The notes under the pieces were generated by a model, which saw only the letters and a list, made by a program, of their open reading frames with translations, was not told where the DNA came from and ran no database searches. The translations under genes and the position numbers were made by a program. This document shows, one piece after another, positions 61,200 through 64,000 of a DNA stretch of 64,000 nt (positions within the stretch are counted from its first letter, which is position 1; each line of letters begins with the position of its first letter). Source of the DNA: Aspidiotus rigidus (lineage: Eukaryota; Arthropoda; Insecta; Hemiptera; Diaspididae); contig JAVHKY010000013.1 of the NCBI GenBank assembly GCA_035079385.1, positions 15,622,001 to 15,686,000 of the forward strand, given 5' to 3'.

Positions 61200-62040
61200 G
61201 TAACCGGAATGCTATCACGCCCGTGTCTCGGGCGAACTCAGACGACGTATGTTTACTCTGTGGCTGCATTTCTATTGACCACCAGTAGTGCTGTCACCTT
61301 ATTCGTTGGCTCTACTCTTCCTGATTCAATCGTCACGCCGAATAATCTTTTGCTATTAAACGTGATTGCATTTTTCAAGGAATTGGCTTTTCTCCACTTT
61401 GCCTTAGCAATCTTCAACTTTTCCAGTTTTCTTCTCTCTGGTGATTTTATTTTTATGCATCGTACTTGTTTTTCCTAATGTTGAACTTTCTCCCAATCTC
61501 ACCAATGCAATGTAGATACCTTCAGACTGTTTACAACGTGCTTGTATACCCTGCTCAAGGTTCCCTCGTGTTCTTCCTCCGTCTGGTTGTTGCTTACTCT
61601 CTTCACCATGGCTGGGTTTTTATGGATACCCACATTTGTATCATAATCACTGAGCGCTCCTATCTCCTCGTTTATGTACTTTTGTAAGTAATGTACTTAT
61701 CCGGAATAATCTCCCACTGTGCGGTAATTGATTCTATTTTCCCAAGAACTCTCTCAATAATTGCCCTCTAGTTTGCAGCTGGGATCTGCGATTTCTTTCC
61801 TCTTCTCTTTACTGTCCTTCAGGACAGAAACTGCTCAGTATCAGTAGTTCTGAATCGCCGCTAACTTGTGTCTGAAAGGGGGAGGGGAGGCGTTGATAAA
61901 AGTCATTTGGGATGACGGTGTCGGTACGTTTTGACGTCTTGTAGATTCTGTATTCTATCATATTGTTCTGCAGTGCGGGTGTTAGGTCTAAATAGTTAAT
62001 GGTCTCATTGCTCTCTCCCACTGTAAACTGAAATGAGAGA
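61200..62040 (-). pseudogene. Penelope-like element fragment
   Basis: The minus strand at 61809-62021 encodes ESNETINYLDLTPALQNNMI then EYRIYKTSKRTDT, parallel to KTIDYLDLTFTMENNRIEYK in the 12.4-kb element. The nuclease portion follows at 61250-61700 in broken frames (for example the complement of AATCACGTTTAATAGCAAAA parallels the C-terminal NNVITFDSEK region). It ends abruptly at ~62040. Confidence 0.7.
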
Positions 62041-64000
62041 TCCCGCTAGGGAAGTCAACGTTTAAAATCCACGTAAGCTATTCCACAACTCGAAGGAGTT
62101 CATTATTTTGATAGCCGGTGCGTATTTGCCAGTTTGTATAAATACAAATAGCAGTGGCGTTTAAAAACCCTTTCTTCGAGCAAATAACATATAAATCACA
62201 ATCACGTATGTCCGGTGGCTTTGAAGAAACGATTCAAGGTAAACAACATATTATTTGTTCTTTCGAAAACTATGTCACACTTTTTATTTAATCAAATGAT
62301 GAATACGACTTTTCGTACAAAAAAAGTATGAATTTTCGTTTGTAAGAAATATATTTGCATTGAAATAAATGGTAGAATTTCCATAGGGTTCGTAGTCTGT
62401 AGAACGCAAAATTTTGAATCGTTGTTACGAGTTTTTTATACATTCTTATAAGTTTTCTTTTCCACGGAGGTATTGCAATAAAATCTCTTGCTAAATTTCC
62501 AACTCTGCTTTTTACGAAAAAAAAAAAAAAAAAAAATTGATTGGGAAAAAGATCATATTAAGTAAGTGAAAATAATGGTTTCGGAGAACAGATATTTGGT
62601 TTGGTTACTGATGGGTTCATTGATGCTATTGGGTGAAATTACCAAGTTTGTACCTACTAACGAAAATATAATTATTATCGTATTCTTTTCGCGAAAAATT
62701 ATACTGATTTCTGTAATAATCATCGCCAAATTTAATACAAATACATAATTTCACTCCTGAGCTTAGGTTTATCATATACTTATTCATGCATCAGTAAGCT
62801 GCTAATTAAGGCAGAGTTTATTTCGGAAAAAAAGTCATACATACGTAGACTAGATAAAAAAAAAAAAAAAAAGAATCTAGTTACAAATTATTATAATATT
62901 TTGCTCCGATAACGTTAAAAGAGTGCATCTTTTCAAACTATTGACGCTAGCCGCGCAATAAATATCCCGAGGAGCGAGACGTGTGAGTTTTTTTTTTTTT
63001 TGTAACACAGTAACCAATGGTGGGCGCTAACATTATAACTGCTCAAACAATTTCTTTCAATTTTTTCTGGACCTAAGAATACTTCTACTGGATGTCGCTC
63101 AAAAAAAATAGAGTATAAAAATATTTTTGGACTTCGTATATTTTTTGAGTAATTGAAATTCTTAAACTAAGAATATTCTTCGTTGATATGTTACTCAAAA
63201 AACCAAACAAGCATGAAAATATTTTTGGGCTCAGAATACCTACCAAATCCAAAATCATTGTCATACTTAATTATATTTTTTAGCAATGTATCAACCACAA
63301 ATATGCCAAGTCCAGGAATTTCAACTAAAGTCTCAAAACTGTCACCCCATTACGTTATGCATGCCACCCCTGCTTCCGAGCCAAAATGGTTCTACGACCA
63401 GTAAAGATCACAAGTGTTGAACCTCGCGATAATAATTAAGGAGAAAAAATTTGAGCTTTCCTCGATTTTCGCTGTTCTTCCCTCTCTTGACCTAGAAATA
63501 TTCAGGGCTACGTCGGCACTCATAAATTTATCAATTTTTTAAATTCAGTAATCTGTTCTGTTCACAGGATACATGGTGCGTATAATAATAATGGTGGATT
63601 ACTTTTCAGACTACTGCCAGTAATTTAAATAGTAAAATATTTTTATACTTTGTATTATTATCATTAACGAGAGGATGTGTAATACCTACCTTCTTTTCTT
63701 TCAAGTTACGTGGAGCATCAATTAAGTTCAATTTCAAAAAAAAAACTGATTCGATAGTAGTGTCTTTAGTGGAGTCGTCTATACCAGCTGGGGTTTGTCG
63801 TCACGTGTACAGATAAAGTTGGTTTGATAATGGTGGATCTTTCCTAATCACCAGTTTGGGGAGTTTGAGAATTTTTCCTCTATTAGTCTTTAAATGAGAT
63901 AGTACCTCATTCAACTCCAAATTCGTTGTATTTTTCATTTGAGACGCTGTTTCCTGTTGGGTGTATGGAATTGCCGTCCACCGTCCGTTTGAAATTTGTC
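62041..64000. other. AT-rich flank, no gene recognised
   Basis: Contains A and T homopolymer runs (62517-62537, 62856-62872, 62989-63001) and small frames of no evident meaning. The last ~40 bases (GCCGTCCACCGTCCG) resemble the start of a ~45-bp-unit block that may continue beyond the window. Confidence 0.4.

Overview
This is a stretch of an animal nuclear genome, most probably an insect's. It is AT-rich, has large introns, and is packed with transposable-element remains of arthropod type: Penelope-like elements, an R1/Jockey-group LINE, a Ty3/gypsy fragment, foldback elements and many MITEs. I cannot fix the order or species from the sequence alone.

Only one host gene is recognisable. It is the 3' part of a Sidestep-family (Side) immunoglobulin-superfamily receptor gene on the + strand, in ten coding exons from 16339 to 56013. 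Together these encode 698 residues and a stop: the second half of one Ig domain, three further Ig domains, one fibronectin III domain, a transmembrane helix and a cytoplasmic tail ending in Ser-Ala-Val. The splice sites and phases (1-1-0-1-0-1-1-1-1-0) join cleanly into one frame. The 5' exons (signal peptide, first Ig domain, first half of the second) were not found and probably lie to the left of the window.

Layout: 0.6-1.5 kb LINE fragment; 1.7-4.9 kb foldback element with arms built of ~145-bp units, most carrying a perfect three-pentamer heat-shock element; 7.3-8.7 kb MITEs and a 26-bp minisatellite; 8.7-9.7, 12.4-14.4 and 14.9-15.8 kb Penelope-like elements; 16.3-56.0 kb the Side gene, whose introns hold most of the other repeats. 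These include a second foldback element (20.7-24.1 kb), a ~750-bp tandem array of MITE plus spacer (25.9-28.4 kb), an inverted Penelope pair with a candidate 12-bp target duplication (31.5-32.6 kb), a Penelope/gypsy junction (33.2-35.7 kb), several MITEs with visible target-site duplications (41.3-47.2 kb), and a 2.4-kb intronic block dense in TGACGTCA octamers (52.0-54.4 kb). From 57.4 to 60.7 kb lies a long minus-strand LINE copy split by a repeat insertion, and at 61.2-62.0 kb a further Penelope fragment.

No tRNA, rRNA or CRISPR array was recognised, and nothing suggests an operon or a bacterial origin. All TE open frames seen are broken or truncated. The observation most worth testing is the array of twelve perfect heat-shock elements in the foldback element upstream of the visible Side exons.
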